From the NCBI GenBank assembly GCA_963555705.1, contig OY743173.1:2211501-2275500 (forward strand): a stretch of DNA of 64,000 nt. The letters are read 5' to 3'. Position 1 is the first letter of the stretch. The number at the start of each line of letters is the position of its first letter. Below, one piece after another: positions 47,801 to 58,779 of the stretch. The notes under the pieces are model-generated. The model ran no database searches and was not told the DNA's origin. It saw only the letters and a list, made by a program, of their open reading frames with translations. The position numbers and the translations under genes are program-made. Origin of the DNA: Ligustrum vulgare (taxonomy: Eukaryota > Streptophyta > Magnoliopsida > Lamiales > Oleaceae).

Positions 47801-49719
47801 ACAACACATTCCCCAAAGCTACCTTTTAACCATACACATTACTCCAAATTACTTTTCAACCACATATTTTTTCTCGATAACATTATATTCTTTGTTTATA
47901 AATAAAAATTGAGTAAAAAATATTAATAAATGAAGCATTTCTCGGCATCCCTTTTTTTTTTTTTTTTTTCTTGGAACAAGGTCATCTTCTGAAAAAATAA
48001 AATTGAAAATTACTTTCCTATTACAAAAAGATAGATTTGAAATGGAGTGGGGCCGTCATGCACCGGAACTCGAGTAAAGTTGTGTTTTTTAAATCCCCAA
48101 GACAACAAAAAGGCTCTCTAAACCATACAAAAACAGCACATTTAAACCGTACAAAAACAGCACATTAATGTGTGACTCGTGAAATGACAACATAGTGTTA
48201 ATTATTAATAAAATCTTTTTAATTAATTAAATTATTAAATTTTCTTGATTAATCCTGTTTGGTTTTGATTAAAATCTGATTTTAATCTCAAGTCAAAGTC
48301 AACATTTAACACTAACTACACATTTCATGAGACTCACGCATTTTCAACCATACATCTAATCAACTTTATTAAAACATACTAAAAATCTGATTTTAGTATG
48401 TACCAAACAGGGACTAAAATAATATATACAAATCATGTACTAGCAACACTATTGTAAGGCATACCTTGCACTTGAAGGGTAAGAACAGCCACTTGAGCCT
48501 GTAAATCAACCCAAAGAAGAGAGAGTGAATTGTAGTCAAACTTTCCATGGTTAAAATCACTCCCAAGTCACAAAATTTACAGCCAAGTTTCAATTTAATC
48601 ACCTAAGTTTCATTTTTCGTTCCTCCATCCATCTCCAATCAATGAATGTCTAAGCTTGGCAACTAACAATGATTCTAACCCTATTGTACACAGTGGTAAT
48701 AAAACATTCTCTCCCACGTGATAATCAGAGCAATATACAAGATTTTAGCGTTTTCTTTTAATATTCTCGACTGTCCATCTTAACAAACATGTCACTACGA
48801 TCTCTAGAAACCTATGTTACGCGGAATGTCCGTGTCAGACACTCTAATACTTTCATTCTTCATAAGAGAGATCATATATTTTTTAACTAATTAATAACAA
48901 ATAGATAGGTACTTATAGATAAAAAATTTCAAAAAAAAATTAATAACAGATATAAAACTAAATTTTTATTACATAATGCTGTACTTTTTGACAGAAATGC
49001 GTATTGACGTGTCCGTGTGAGTGCATCGTAGATAGAAACTTACTGGGATCAGATGTGACTGTGTAGGCAGTGCCTGAAAAATCACATGCTGTTGGGGTTT
49101 GGCCTTTCTTTTGGAAATAACTGTTGACGGCATAGTTGCAGTGAGCCCTCACAGTATTCGGGTTGAAACAAGGTCCATTTTGTTTGGTCGGGTTGCAATC
49201 AGCCCCTGCGCCACATGCATAATCCAGTGTTTTTTGCAAGGCTTGATCATTCAATCCCTCCTTGCAAATGCAAAAAGTTGCACCTACCAAAATACCACAG
49301 TAAATTTAAACAATAAGGGCAAGTTTGGCTAAGCTTTTCTCTAACTTCTTTAAGATAATACAATACAATTTGAGAATCCCACAACCCAAACAAAACATAA
49401 AATAAAAGAGAAGATAATGAAAAGATCCATTTGCAGGAAATAGATCAGAAGATAATCAAGAACGCTATGCAGTACCTCATTTTGATTCCAAAAAAAAAAA
49501 AAAAAAAAAACTGTGTTGTATGATGGATTTTTTTTCAGAAATTTAGTAAATGCAAAAGAACATCCTATGAAACTATTTATTTATTTTCCCTTTAAATGCA
49601 TTATACTTTTTAAGCCTTAGAAAATGGTTAAAAAGGGACAGAAATTGTAGTTGAAAATGCTTACTTGAATGAGCAGCCGTGGCTAAAATGAGAACAAGAA
49701 CCAAAAATCTAGTAGCCAT
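44865..49719 (-). CDS. X8-domain plasmodesmata callose-binding-like protein
   Basis: Four exons on the minus strand join in frame: 49719-49665, 49283-49044, 48498-48465 (a 34-bp micro-exon) and 45120-44865, all GT-AG, giving 194 aa. A signal peptide (MATRFLVLVLILATAAHSS) leads into an X8/CBM43 domain with its conserved cysteines and words (FCICKEGL, TLDYACGAGADC, NGPCFNPNTV, NYAVNSYFQKKGQ, ACDFSGTA). The micro-exon supplies the last conserved cysteine (SGCSYPSSAS). A Ser/Thr/Pro/Gly-rich linker and a hydrophobic C-terminus (SFILVFSGLVFWLA) preceded by a small-residue region predict a GPI anchor. PDCB-type proteins bind callose at the neck of plasmodesmata; the closest member cannot be named without a search. 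Intron 3 is 3.3 kb and rich in MITEs. Confidence 0.9.
45650..46040. other. GC-richer block in intron 3 of the X8 gene
   Basis: AGGCCTCAAG and GGCCGACACGG/CCATGCCCAG-type words resemble the GC-rich interior of non-autonomous hAT elements, but no terminal repeats or duplication were found. Confidence 0.3.
46804..47071. mobile_element. Nested pair of inverted-repeat elements
   Basis: The outer ends GGGTGGCTTATGCT and AGCATAAGCCACCC are perfect 14-bp inverted repeats. Inside, from 46881 to 47047, a second pair (GGGCCCGTTTGGTCCCAT and ATGGGACCAAACCGGCA) forms a Tourist-like MITE. The inner element splits the outer one, giving a double hairpin within intron 3 of the X8 gene. Confidence 0.7.
47502..47681. 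mobile_element. Short MITE, best-preserved copy of GCCTCTGTTTGG family
   Basis: GCCTCTGTTTGGTAACC on the left and GTGTTACCAAACGGAGGC on the right are near-perfect inverted repeats. TTA lies on the left and TAA on the right. The 180-bp interior holds the family landmarks (CATTTTTTAATCACACACAT, TCAACCATTACTTTTACCTC). It lies in intron 3 of the X8 gene. Confidence 0.7.
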
Positions 49720-50073
49720 AATAGAAGGGAGTACACACAATGCTGAGAACAAGAAAATGGTGAGAAAATAGAGGATTGTAAAAAGATTGTTGCAACTTGG
49801 AAATAGAAGATGAGAAGAGTGAATGAGTGTTGTGTGTGCAAATGAGAGAGAGAGAGAGAGAGGGTGGGTGGGTGGGTGGGTATTGAGTATGCCAATATGG
49901 TGAATTCTAGTGGAATGAAAGTGGCCCAGGCTGGTGCACTGTCGGGAGTCGGGTTCTTACATTGTGCATGTTGTTTTTCGAATTTGGTGCTTCTCTTTTT
50001 GAATTTTTGATTCTCTTTCTTGTTCTTTTCTTGAAAAAATAAAAAATAAAAAATAAATAAAAAATTTATTAGA
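49720..50073. other. 5' flank of the X8 gene
   Basis: Directly upstream of the minus-strand start codon. On the coding strand a CCCACC repeat and a CTCTCTCTCT tract lie at about 49845-49885, probably 5' UTR or core promoter. No TATA box was confidently placed. Confidence 0.45.
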
Positions 50074-50837
50074 TATAAGAGTGTGTTTGATACAAAAAGG
50101 TGAAAAAGAAAATATTTTCTAACTAATTGATAAAATGTTTTCTTGACAAAATGGTGAGAAAATATTTTTCAAGTAATGACCTAACTTGTGCTTTAAGGGT
50201 GCGTTTGATAACGATGGTGGAATTTGGGTGGAAAGAAAATGAATTCCAGGGAATTGAATTCTAGGGAATTGAATTCCTGGGAATTAGAAGTTCAATGTGT
50301 TTGATTGGTTTAATTTTTTAGGTGGAAAAAGTAGAGAATTTTCCAAATTTCGTTTTTTTATTAACATTATTTTCCATGGAAAATAAAGTAAAATTGATCT
50401 ATTTTAATAAAAAAAAATATTTTTTTTAATTTTTTCACACATTTGTACTTGATAATAATAATGTTAATTTTTAGAAAAAAAATAAATCAATTAACAATAA
50501 CAAAAATGATCAAACGTAACGAAAATGGTATAAGATTTTCCATGGAAAATAAAACCTCCTCCCCCCTTGAAAAATGAATTCATTCAAAACAAGGAAAATA
50601 CAAAATTTCGAGGCAAGTGAAAAAATGAATTCCATGGAAAATTTAGGTAACCAAACAGCGCAAAGTTGGAAATTCACATATTTTCCATGAAAAATTATGC
50701 GAATCAAACGTACCCAAGTGATTGTACCAAGAAAATATTTTTCAATCAAAATTTCACAATCAAATATAAAAGATGGAAATTGTTTTCTATGAAGTGATAT
50801 TTTCTAAACAAATAATAAGCAATCAAACATATCTTAA
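50074..50837. mobile_element. MITE interrupted by a second MITE
   Basis: The outer ends AAGAGTGTGTTTGATAC and GCAATCAAACATATCTT are imperfect inverted repeats of the family seen at 13492-14023. An inner element, about 50198-50715, has ends GGTGCGTTTGATAACG and CGAATCAAACGTACC with AAG on both sides. The uninterrupted outer sequence can be compared on the opposite strand at about 13605-13640 (GTACAACCATTTAAAGCACA). Confidence 0.6.
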
Positions 50838-50871
50838 GAGTAAAAACGTCTTTGTTATTAGTTATCACTCC

Positions 50872-50902
<31 letters not shown>

Positions 50903-53379
50903 TTCGAAACTCAAGCACTACCAAAATAAATATTGATGTTGGAAAAATGTACTTTTCTTTTCTATGGTTGATGATCTAAGTCCAACACATGGCGCAAGTA
51001 TGGTAATTGGCATAAGTCCATGCCGTTCTGAAATTGGCTGATTGATGGAACAATGTCTTAATGATGTTATGCCCATCTTTGAGCTCCATTTTCTTAAATA
51101 ATTATAACAAACATTCATTCATAACCATTCATTCTTACTCAAGAATACAATATTTGACTTGTCAAATAATTTTAAACCACATATTCTTCAGAAAAAAAAC
51201 TCTACACCAAACATGGGCTAAATATGTTGATAAGTAATATATTTGATTGTAATTTAAGATCTTATAAATTACACTCTCACTCAATATTATTTAAAGAGGA
51301 AAGATATTGCTGAAGCTTTCTTATTGAAATTTATGTATAATTATTAAACCAAATGACAAAAAGAAAAAAAATTCGGGGGAAATATATATATATATATATT
51401 CCCTATAATTACCCTCAGGATTGGATGGAAGAGTGTGGTAGAAGTGTCATTATTTAGTACACTTGGCTGTCACTAATGTTTGCATTAAAAATTTAAAAAT
51501 AATTGATATTCGGTTTACAGAAAGTACTAATTTATGGGTCCAAGTGCTTATGTTAAATAAGCACTTCCAGTTCCAAAAACATGCGTGAAAATAGTGATGC
51601 AGAAGTGTAAGTCTATGTTTATTAAAAAAAAATTGTTTAAAAACACGTTTTTTTTTTTTTTATGTTTTGAGGTAAAATAGTAATTAAAAAGTGAAGAGAG
51701 AAAATATGTAAATTAAAAAGTGGTTTGAAAATTGTGTTGTTCAAAAATATGTTTTTAACTAGTTTGCCAAACAAAGGCGCAATTAGTGATCAATAACTCT
51801 ACGTATATATATTTTTAAGATATGAAAATGTGATTATCGACGTGACGCCTTTTTGTTGGATGATGAGGATATGCTCATGTGATGAAGATCAGGCTCACAT
51901 TTTCATCACCCAACGTCGATATGCCTCATTTTCATATTTCGAAAAATGTCTATATAGAAGAACTTGTGAGTGATGGGTATCAAATGGTATGGTTAGAGTA
52001 TTTTGAGAATCAGATCGAGCTATTTAAAAATAGGAATTTACCAAAAGGAGGCTTAGCGAATAAATAATGATACATTTTCGATTTTGAAATTTTGAGTGTC
52101 ATGACATCTTTCAATTTTACTCAAAGTAGAATGAAAGGTACTCAAGTCTTATTGACAATTTGTTAAAAGTTCTATTTTTAACTTGGAGCATAATCCACTT
52201 TAAAAAAAAAATGTGAAAAATAGTCCCTACATGTTTGGCCCCCATAAAGAATAATGTGGTTTTGAATAGTATTTTTGAAAGAACGTGTGGTTAAAAAATG
52301 CTTGAAAAGTAAAAAATGATTGACTTAACTATCAGACTGTTCTTTTACACAATTATTAGAATTTATAAACTAATTTATAAACAACACAATTTTTTAAATC
52401 ACTTTTTAACCACATACATTTTCCTTCTCCAATTTTTAACCTTAAATTTTACCTTGAAATTTGAAATAAATTGCAGCTGAAATTTAAAAATAACTGCCGA
52501 ACACATTGTAAGATGTGTGATTGAGATTAAATGTTAAATGAATTTAGTTTTCAAATAATGAGGGCCAGACCGGGTATTTTATGAAAGGAAATTGAATTAC
52601 ACTAGGTATAAAATTTAACTGTCAAACAATGGTTCCCCATAAGCTTTTTTAGAATTTTTTTATATTCGTTTTATATCACAGTGTTTTTATTCATAAGATA
52701 TCCTAAAAATTAGGAAACAGTATATATTTTTCTATCTTATACAAGAAATTTGGATTTAATTTGGATTTCAATAAGTATTATAATTATATTTCAAATTAAG
52801 TAGACGGGATAGAAAATGCACTAATTTTTTTTAGAAAAAAGAGACAGCCCAAGGACTAATTTGCTCCAATATGGAACTTTGGGATGAAATTGTAGCTATC
52901 AGAAAAGCCAAGGACCACTTTGAACTACACAGAAGTTTGGGGAAAGATTTGAAGCTTTTTGAAAACTCAAGGACCATATTGAACAATTATAAAACTTTAG
53001 AGATCGTTTTGCAATAGATAGATAGAAATCTTATGGACCAATATGCAGGATCCTGAGTACAAGGGCTATGCTGAAAATTTTGCTGAAGTGCTTTGTTTAA
53101 TTTTAATATATATTATAATCATGTCGCTAGAGTGGTTTTAGTTTATTATAAATAAAAAAAAAAACACCATAAATGTTTCAGCCTCTCGAGTTGATAAGAT
53201 AATTCTGGACTTGTCTGGTTCCGTAGAAGACATGAACTTGTGTTCTCAGCTTCCCATATTGGTCTGGGCCAATCTGTAAGTTTTTGGGCCATTTTTCATA
53301 AATTAGTAATGGGGTGTTTGCATAAATACCTAACTTTTTGTATCATAATTGAAATTTACTTTATTTTTAAAAAAACTGA
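50838..53379. other. Intergenic DNA with MITE fragments
   Basis: No gene seen. Copies of the common short MITE, partly eroded, lie at about 51620-51775 and 52340-52510. At about 52840-53040 several AAGGACCA...TTTGAAC..AAACTTTGG units form a loose direct repeat. Confidence 0.45.
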
Positions 53380-53580
53380 AAAATACTTCAATTTGTTTTT
53401 AAAATACTGTTTTCGTCAAGTATCATGTTGTGATACTTTTAAAGTATCACTTGTGATACTTTCAATTTTTAGTATCATAATATGAAACTTTTTCAAATTT
53501 CTATGATACTTAGGACGGAATTTTGGTATCACATCATAATACTATACATAATTTTTATGATACTTGGTCTCAATATAACT
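53380..53580. repeat. Reiterated GTATCA/TGATAC boxes
   Basis: GTATCA or its complement TGATAC occurs about ten times in 200 bases in both orientations (for example AAGTATCATG, TTGTGATACTTTT, AAAGTATCACTTGTGATAC). A CCACCACC-rich stretch (53670-53730) follows, later complemented by a GGTGGTGGTGGTGG stretch (53965-54000). The layout resembles 42540-43030. Confidence 0.5.
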
Positions 53581-54290
53581 TTAAACACTTTTCATTCACT
53601 TTCTACTCTCCGATCATCATCTTCATCAAAAGTCACGACCCACTCCTCAATCTCACCGGTTGATTTTCGATTCACCACCCCCGCATCAACCACCACCACC
53701 ACTACCACTCACATCAACCACCATCGAGCCACCACCACTGACGTTTTAGATTTCTCCAGTCGAGCTTCTATGCTCAGTTGTCCTGTTTTCTCTCCGGCGT
53801 CCAGTTGGGTCCCCGTGCTTATCACATCTCACAGTCCCAGCTGGGAGTGCTGAAGGTTTCTATAACTTTACTTTATCACTGAAATCGAATTTCTACAGTT
53901 CTCTTTACCGATCTCCTTCGCACACATTTGTTTCGGTGGGGAAGGGGATGGTGATGGTTCGGTGGTGCCGTGGTGGTGGTGGTGGCGGCGGCGGCGTGGT
54001 GTTCTGATGGTGGTTTGGTGGGGAAGAAGAAGAAGGAAGAAAACGAGTAGCAACAGGCAGCAGCAATGGAGAGGAAGCCGGTGTCGGGGAAGAAACTAAC
54101 GTATTTTTCAAATTTTTTCGTAGTACAAGGATTTTTGCAATTGATGATAAAAAGATAGTATATGGTGCAATTATCCCATTAGTAAGTAATTACAGACATT
54201 CCTGCATTTAAATTTCCTAATTCAAAATAAGATATAATACTTTTTTATTTAAAATAGTTTAGGTGTTTGCGTTGCACGCATATTACCAGT
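53581..54290. other. Inverted CCACC/GGTGG block and possible Helitron end
   Basis: CCACCACCACCACTACCAC (53690-) and GGTGGTGGTGGTGGCGG (about 53970-) can pair over a 250-base loop. ORFs across these tracts on both strands are low-complexity. At 54268-54290 GCGTTGCACGC followed by ATATTACCAGTA resembles a mutated Helitron 3' end. Confidence 0.35.
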
Positions 54291-54333
54291 ATTTTTATAT
54301 CACAGAAGCTTCTATTGAGATGATATTATCTAG

Positions 54334-54803
54334 TGTTATATACCGATATGAGGTGGAAAATAAATTAAGCAGTCAAACAGTCAATGGCCAAACAGTTGCC
54401 ACAAATTGATGAAACGGCACATGATGTTTTGAATCACGAACTCAATGTCCTTTACCACGATCGAGGTGGTGTCATTTCCGAGGTGATTTATGTATACGAG
54501 GTGAAATATCGGGACCGAGGTTAATTGTTCGAACCGGGATGAATTGTGTTAACCGAGGTGAATTGTGAACCGAGGTGATTTATGCCGACGAGGTGAATTC
54601 GTGAGACCGAGGTGATTTGTTCAATCGAGGTGAAATATACGAGCCGACCTCATTGGCGGAAGACGAAGACGATGTGAAAGTAGGGTGTATTGTCAAATCA
54701 GTCTTATTATGTGTCAGTAATCATCATTATTTGTAATATGTCAGAATAATCATTTGATGTATGTCTGTCGGAAGGGTCAATCACCCTTTTCAGTCACTCC
54801 CTG
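54334..54803 (+). repeat. 5' LTR fragment of the Tat-like element
   Basis: It begins TGTTATATACCGATATGAGG and matches 62416-62886 to the word CACTCCCTG, where the 5' copy stops and opposite-strand sequence begins. It contains many CGAGGTGA boxes. A few substitutions separate it from the 3' LTR. Confidence 0.85.
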
Positions 54804-54804
54804 C

Positions 54805-55657
54805 TGACGCGATATCGGTTGGGGAATCTCGTCGAACACGCGGAATAACGATAATTAAAACCCTAGGAAAGATCTAGATCAGATCTGACACGAAAATAAC
54901 AAGAATTAAAATACTGGAAAGATAAACTTGACGATAGGACCTTGACCCATGATTCACGACGCAAGAAATTGACGATGCGGAATCGAGATCCAAGGTTTTC
55001 GAAACACCACAAGGACTTGTCAATTTCCTTGATAAGATTCTAATCGGACACGCCACAAATATTTTCACAATATTTGATAAGTCGGATTTGTTCTAGAATA
55101 ACACAAAAGGGACTCCTCAACCTTTTAATTGGAGAAAACTCTCTCAACTATATTAATCTCAAAATCAATCTTAACTGTTTACAATGAATTGAAAAGGCGT
55201 ATAAATAAGCAAAATAACCTAGCATCTAATTTACTCAAAATAGAATTCTAATTATACTAAAATTCTAAACTAGGAAAATAACCAAAAATAATTGAAAATC
55301 CGGAAAATCTGGCCGCTACTCAATTACGGCCGTGAATAATTCTTTTACCGCCGTGAAATGCTCCTTTTACGGCCGTAAGCCTCGTTCTGCAGAAAATCTT
55401 CATTTTTCCTCGTTAATTGATTACGGCCGTGATTGTAAGATTTACGGCCGTGAATACATGTTTTACGGCCGTAAAGAATTTCCATTACGGCCGTAAGGCC
55501 TTTTCTGCATAAACAATTTCTTTTACTCAATTCGGCTCGATCCGTCCCTCTTCTCGGCCCGATCCCAACACGGTACTTGCTCCGTTTTGCACGTAGATCA
55601 CTATCATATTGTTGATGGCTCGACTTCGCCCTTCGTTGCCTGGTCTAGATCACATCA
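54805..55657 (-). repeat. LTR of a gag-only gypsy element, opposite strand
   Basis: Read on the minus strand it starts TGATGTGATC directly after a polypurine tract (AAGAAAGGGAGTA) and ends GATATCGCGTCA. It shares the landmarks of 23266-24219 and has seven TTACGGCCGTAA-type sites between about 55324 and 55496. The terminal bases differ from the other copies (AACCGATATCGCGTCA in place of GACTGGGATCTCATCA), so it may be a sub-family or a chimaera. Confidence 0.75.
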
Positions 55658-56343
55658 TACTCCCTTTCTTGAAAAGGATTCGACCTCGAATCCATTTTTG
55701 GTCGGCTTTTCAAATTCCTCCTGCTTTCCTGGGCTCGATGATCATGTTTATGCCTCGTGCTTGCTTTCAACATTTTGGGCTGCTCATTTGAGCCAACAGA
55801 TTTCTTTCCCGCCTTAAGTTCATGGTTTGACTTCGGTACCTGTAAAACAGAACTTAAAGAACTGGGGAGGGGTTTGTTAGCGTGAGTAAGTGCAAATAGA
55901 CTCATTTTTGTGGTAGACTCTCTTTTCTTTTACTTTTTGCACTCAGTCTCTCCTTTTTCTGAGGTTTGAACCTCAACTCTCTTTTCTTTATTTTTCACTC
56001 CCTCTCCTTTTTCCGAGGTCGTGGTCTCAACTCTCTTTTCTTTAATTTCCACTCCCTCTCATTTTTCTGAGGTTGTGGCCTCAACTCTCTTATTTTTCCC
56101 CTCAAACTCACTTTTCACTTTCAATTGATCTTTCAGGGTTTCAGTTGGAGATAGTGGCATTAGAGTAAACTTTTTCCCCCCTTTTACCAAGCTGTATCTA
56201 TTCGTATACCCATCATGTAGCACAGCCCTTTCATGTTTCCAAGGTCTCCCCAACAGTATATGACTAATTTGCATTGGCACCACATCACAAATTACCTCAT
56301 CCAAATACCCACCCAAAGAAAACGCCACTAAAGCCTGTGTGCA
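55658..56343 (-). pseudogene. Protease and tail of the gag-only gypsy element
   Basis: From the high to the low coordinate: end of the aspartic protease (GGYLDEVICDVVPMQ, HILLGRPW), a linker (LSPTETLKDQLKVKSEF), Glu/Lys-rich direct repeats of GVEIKEKRVETTTSEKGE type, then MSLFALTHANKPLPSSLSSV joined straight to a basic tail ending SRSNPFQEREYD and the polypurine tract. There is no reverse transcriptase, RNase H or integrase. At about 56343 the fragment stops and plus-strand RNase H sequence begins. Stops interrupt the linker. Confidence 0.75.
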
Positions 56344-58158
56344 AAGCGAGAGCCGCCATCAAAGCGAGATCCCCCATCAAAGGGAAAGCCTTAGATGATT
56401 TCATGGTGGAGCTCACACCAGCTCACTTAAGTTGTTGTGCGGAGGTAGATGGGACCTGGCGGTTATACGTTGACGGATCATCAGCAGGAAACCGAGCAGG
56501 GGCTGGGGTCGTCCTAATCAGCCTAGATAATCAATTCTTCTGCAGCTCTTACCGTTTTGATTTCGAGGCGACCAATAATAACGTTGAATATGAGGCTCTG
56601 ATTGTAGGGATGGACATGGCTCAAGCGATGGGTGTTGATAGCCTTATCCTGCACAGCGATTCACAGCTGATAATCAACCAAATCCAGGGAACGTATGAAG
56701 CCAGAGGTGAAAAGATGAAGACCTATAGAGCAAAGGTTTTAGAAGAGATGAAGAAGTTTAGGCATGCAGAGTTTATCCAGGTCCCTCGATCCAAAAAATA
56801 GTCAAGTTGATGCTTTAGCTCGCTTAGCGACAAGCGAAGGAACGTTTGAATTGGAAAGCATATCAATCGAAACCTTGGCGCAATCAGCCTTAAAACCGTC
56901 ACCTTCAGTCGTCTTGCAAACCTCTCTGAAGAGGACGTGGAATGATGAAATTATCCAATACTTACGAGAAGGGACGACGCCACTTGATCAAGTGAAAGCC
57001 AGGAGTTTGAGGATCAAATCTGCGAGGTACACTTTAATTGGGAATGACTTGTACAAGCGGGGATTCTCCCTACCGCTGTTAAAATGTTTAGACAATGAAG
57101 AGGCTGAATATGTGATGAAGAAAATTCATGAGGGCATTTGCGGGAACCATACAGGGGGACAAGCGATGGCGTTCAAAATTATTAAGAAGGGGTACTTTTG
57201 GCCTACCTTGAAGAAGGACGCGATTGAGTTTGTAAAGACATGCGACAAATGTCAAAGGTTTGCCCCGATTATGAGGAACCCTCCCGAAGAGCTGACTTCA
57301 GTTATGAGCCCATGGCCGTTCGCTAAATGGGGAGTAGATCTGATCGGACCATTGCCAACGGCAAAGGGGGGAAACAAGTTTGCTATAGTTGCAGTGAATT
57401 ATTTTACAAAATGGGCAGAAGCTGAACCGCTGGTCAAAATTACGGAGCAGAAAACTACAAACTTTATATGGAAGTCAATCATTTGTAGGTTCGGAATCCC
57501 ACAATCCATTGTGACAGACAACTGGAAACAGTTCGAAAACGAAAGGTTTAAATCTTTTTGTGAAGGACTGGGTATCAGAAAGCATTTCTCCACTCCGAAC
57601 CATCCTCAGTCCAAGGGCAAGTCGAAGCGGTGAACAAAATTATTAAGCATAATCTGAAAACCAGACTCAAAAACTTGAAAGGAACGTGGGCAGAAGAACT
57701 ACCGGGGGTATTGTGGTCCTACCGGACAACCCATAGGACATCAACCAGAGAGACCCCGTTCACTTTGGTCTTCGGGACAGAAGCTGTAATCCCAATGGAG
57801 GTGGGTATGCCATCGTTTCGGGTTACTCACTTCAATGAGAAAGATAACAATGATGCCCTCACTGCTGAATTGGACCTTACGGAGGAGAAGTGATTACAAG
57901 CACAGGTTAGGAATGCAGTATACAAGCAAAGGAGTGCGAGGTATTACAATTCCAGGGTGAGGCCGAGAAAGTTCCAAATGGGGGATCTGGTGTTAAGAAA
58001 GACGACCACGACGCGTGAGCCTCTAGGACCAAACTGGGGAGGTCCGTATTGAATCAAGAAGGCCGTGAGAAAAGGGTCTTATGAACTAGAGTCACTTGAC
58101 GGAATTCAGCTTCAACACCCCTGGAACGCAGAACACTTGAAGAAATATTTCCAGTAGG
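56344..58158 (+). pseudogene. Tat-like RNase H and integrase, frameshifted
   Basis: RNase H with its acidic motifs (LYVDGSSAGNRAGAGVV, NVEYEALIVGM, LILHSDSQLI) ends in VPRSKK* because of an extra A in an A6 run near 56796-56801. The next frame continues into integrase: HHCC zinc finger (HEGICGNHTGG...CDKCQRF), catalytic core (WGVDLIGPLP, SIVTDNWKQF), then a lost base near 57613 shifts the frame just before the catalytic glutamate (GQVEAVNKIIKHNL). The C-terminal part (LWSYRTTHRT, RYYNSRVRPRKFQMGDLVLR) has two further stops (57891-57893 and about 58050) and ends at 58156-58158. It could not supply integration functions as read. Confidence 0.85.
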
Positions 58159-58204
58159 ACATGATGTGAAATGGAATGTGAATATTTTTTGATGTCAACC
58201 GAAA

Positions 58205-58770
58205 TGTAATCAAATGAATGAAAAGTTTAATGTTTCAAAGTATGCAAATCTTAATGGATGTTTACAAAACGAAGACCTTAGTTGATGATCCATAAATACC
58301 TATAAGGCAGGATATCATCAACATTACAAGACAATCCGTCTTAAAGACGAGAAAGACCTCTTAGAGAGGCAAAACAAAGACCTTAGTTGATTATCCGTAA
58401 GTACATATAAGCCAGGATATCATCAACATTACTAGGCAATCCGTCTTAAAGGCGAGAAAGACCTCCTAGAGAGGCAAAACAAAGACCTCAGTTGATTATC
58501 CGTAAGTACCTATAAGGCAGGATATCATCAACCTCACAAGGCAATCCGTCTTAAAGACGAGAAAGACCTCATTGAGAGACAAAACGAAGACCTTAGTTGA
58601 TGATTCGTAAGTACCTATAAGGCAGGACATCATCAACATTATAAGGCAATCCATCTCAAAGGCGAGAAAAACCTCCTTGAGAGGCAAAACAAAGACCTTA
58701 GTCGATGATTCGTAAGTACCTGTAAGGCACGACATCATCAACATGACAAGGCAATCTATGAAGATGAAGT
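58205..58770 (+). repeat. Minisatellite array 1 (~105-112-bp units)
   Basis: About five units of the pattern AAAGACCTTAGTTGATGATC, CGTAAGTACCTATAAGGCAG, GATATCATCAACATTACAAG, GCAATCCGTCTTAAAGACGA, GAAAGACCTC. The GTCTTAAAGAC word inside is palindromic. It lies just downstream of integrase, where Tat/Ogre elements often carry tandem repeats. Confidence 0.85.
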
Positions 58771-58779
58771 AGGTCCCCA

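Noticed and set aside
53482..54111. Overlapping ORFs on both strands
   Set aside because: Low-complexity Thr/Pro/His products of complementary CCACC and GGTGG tracts.
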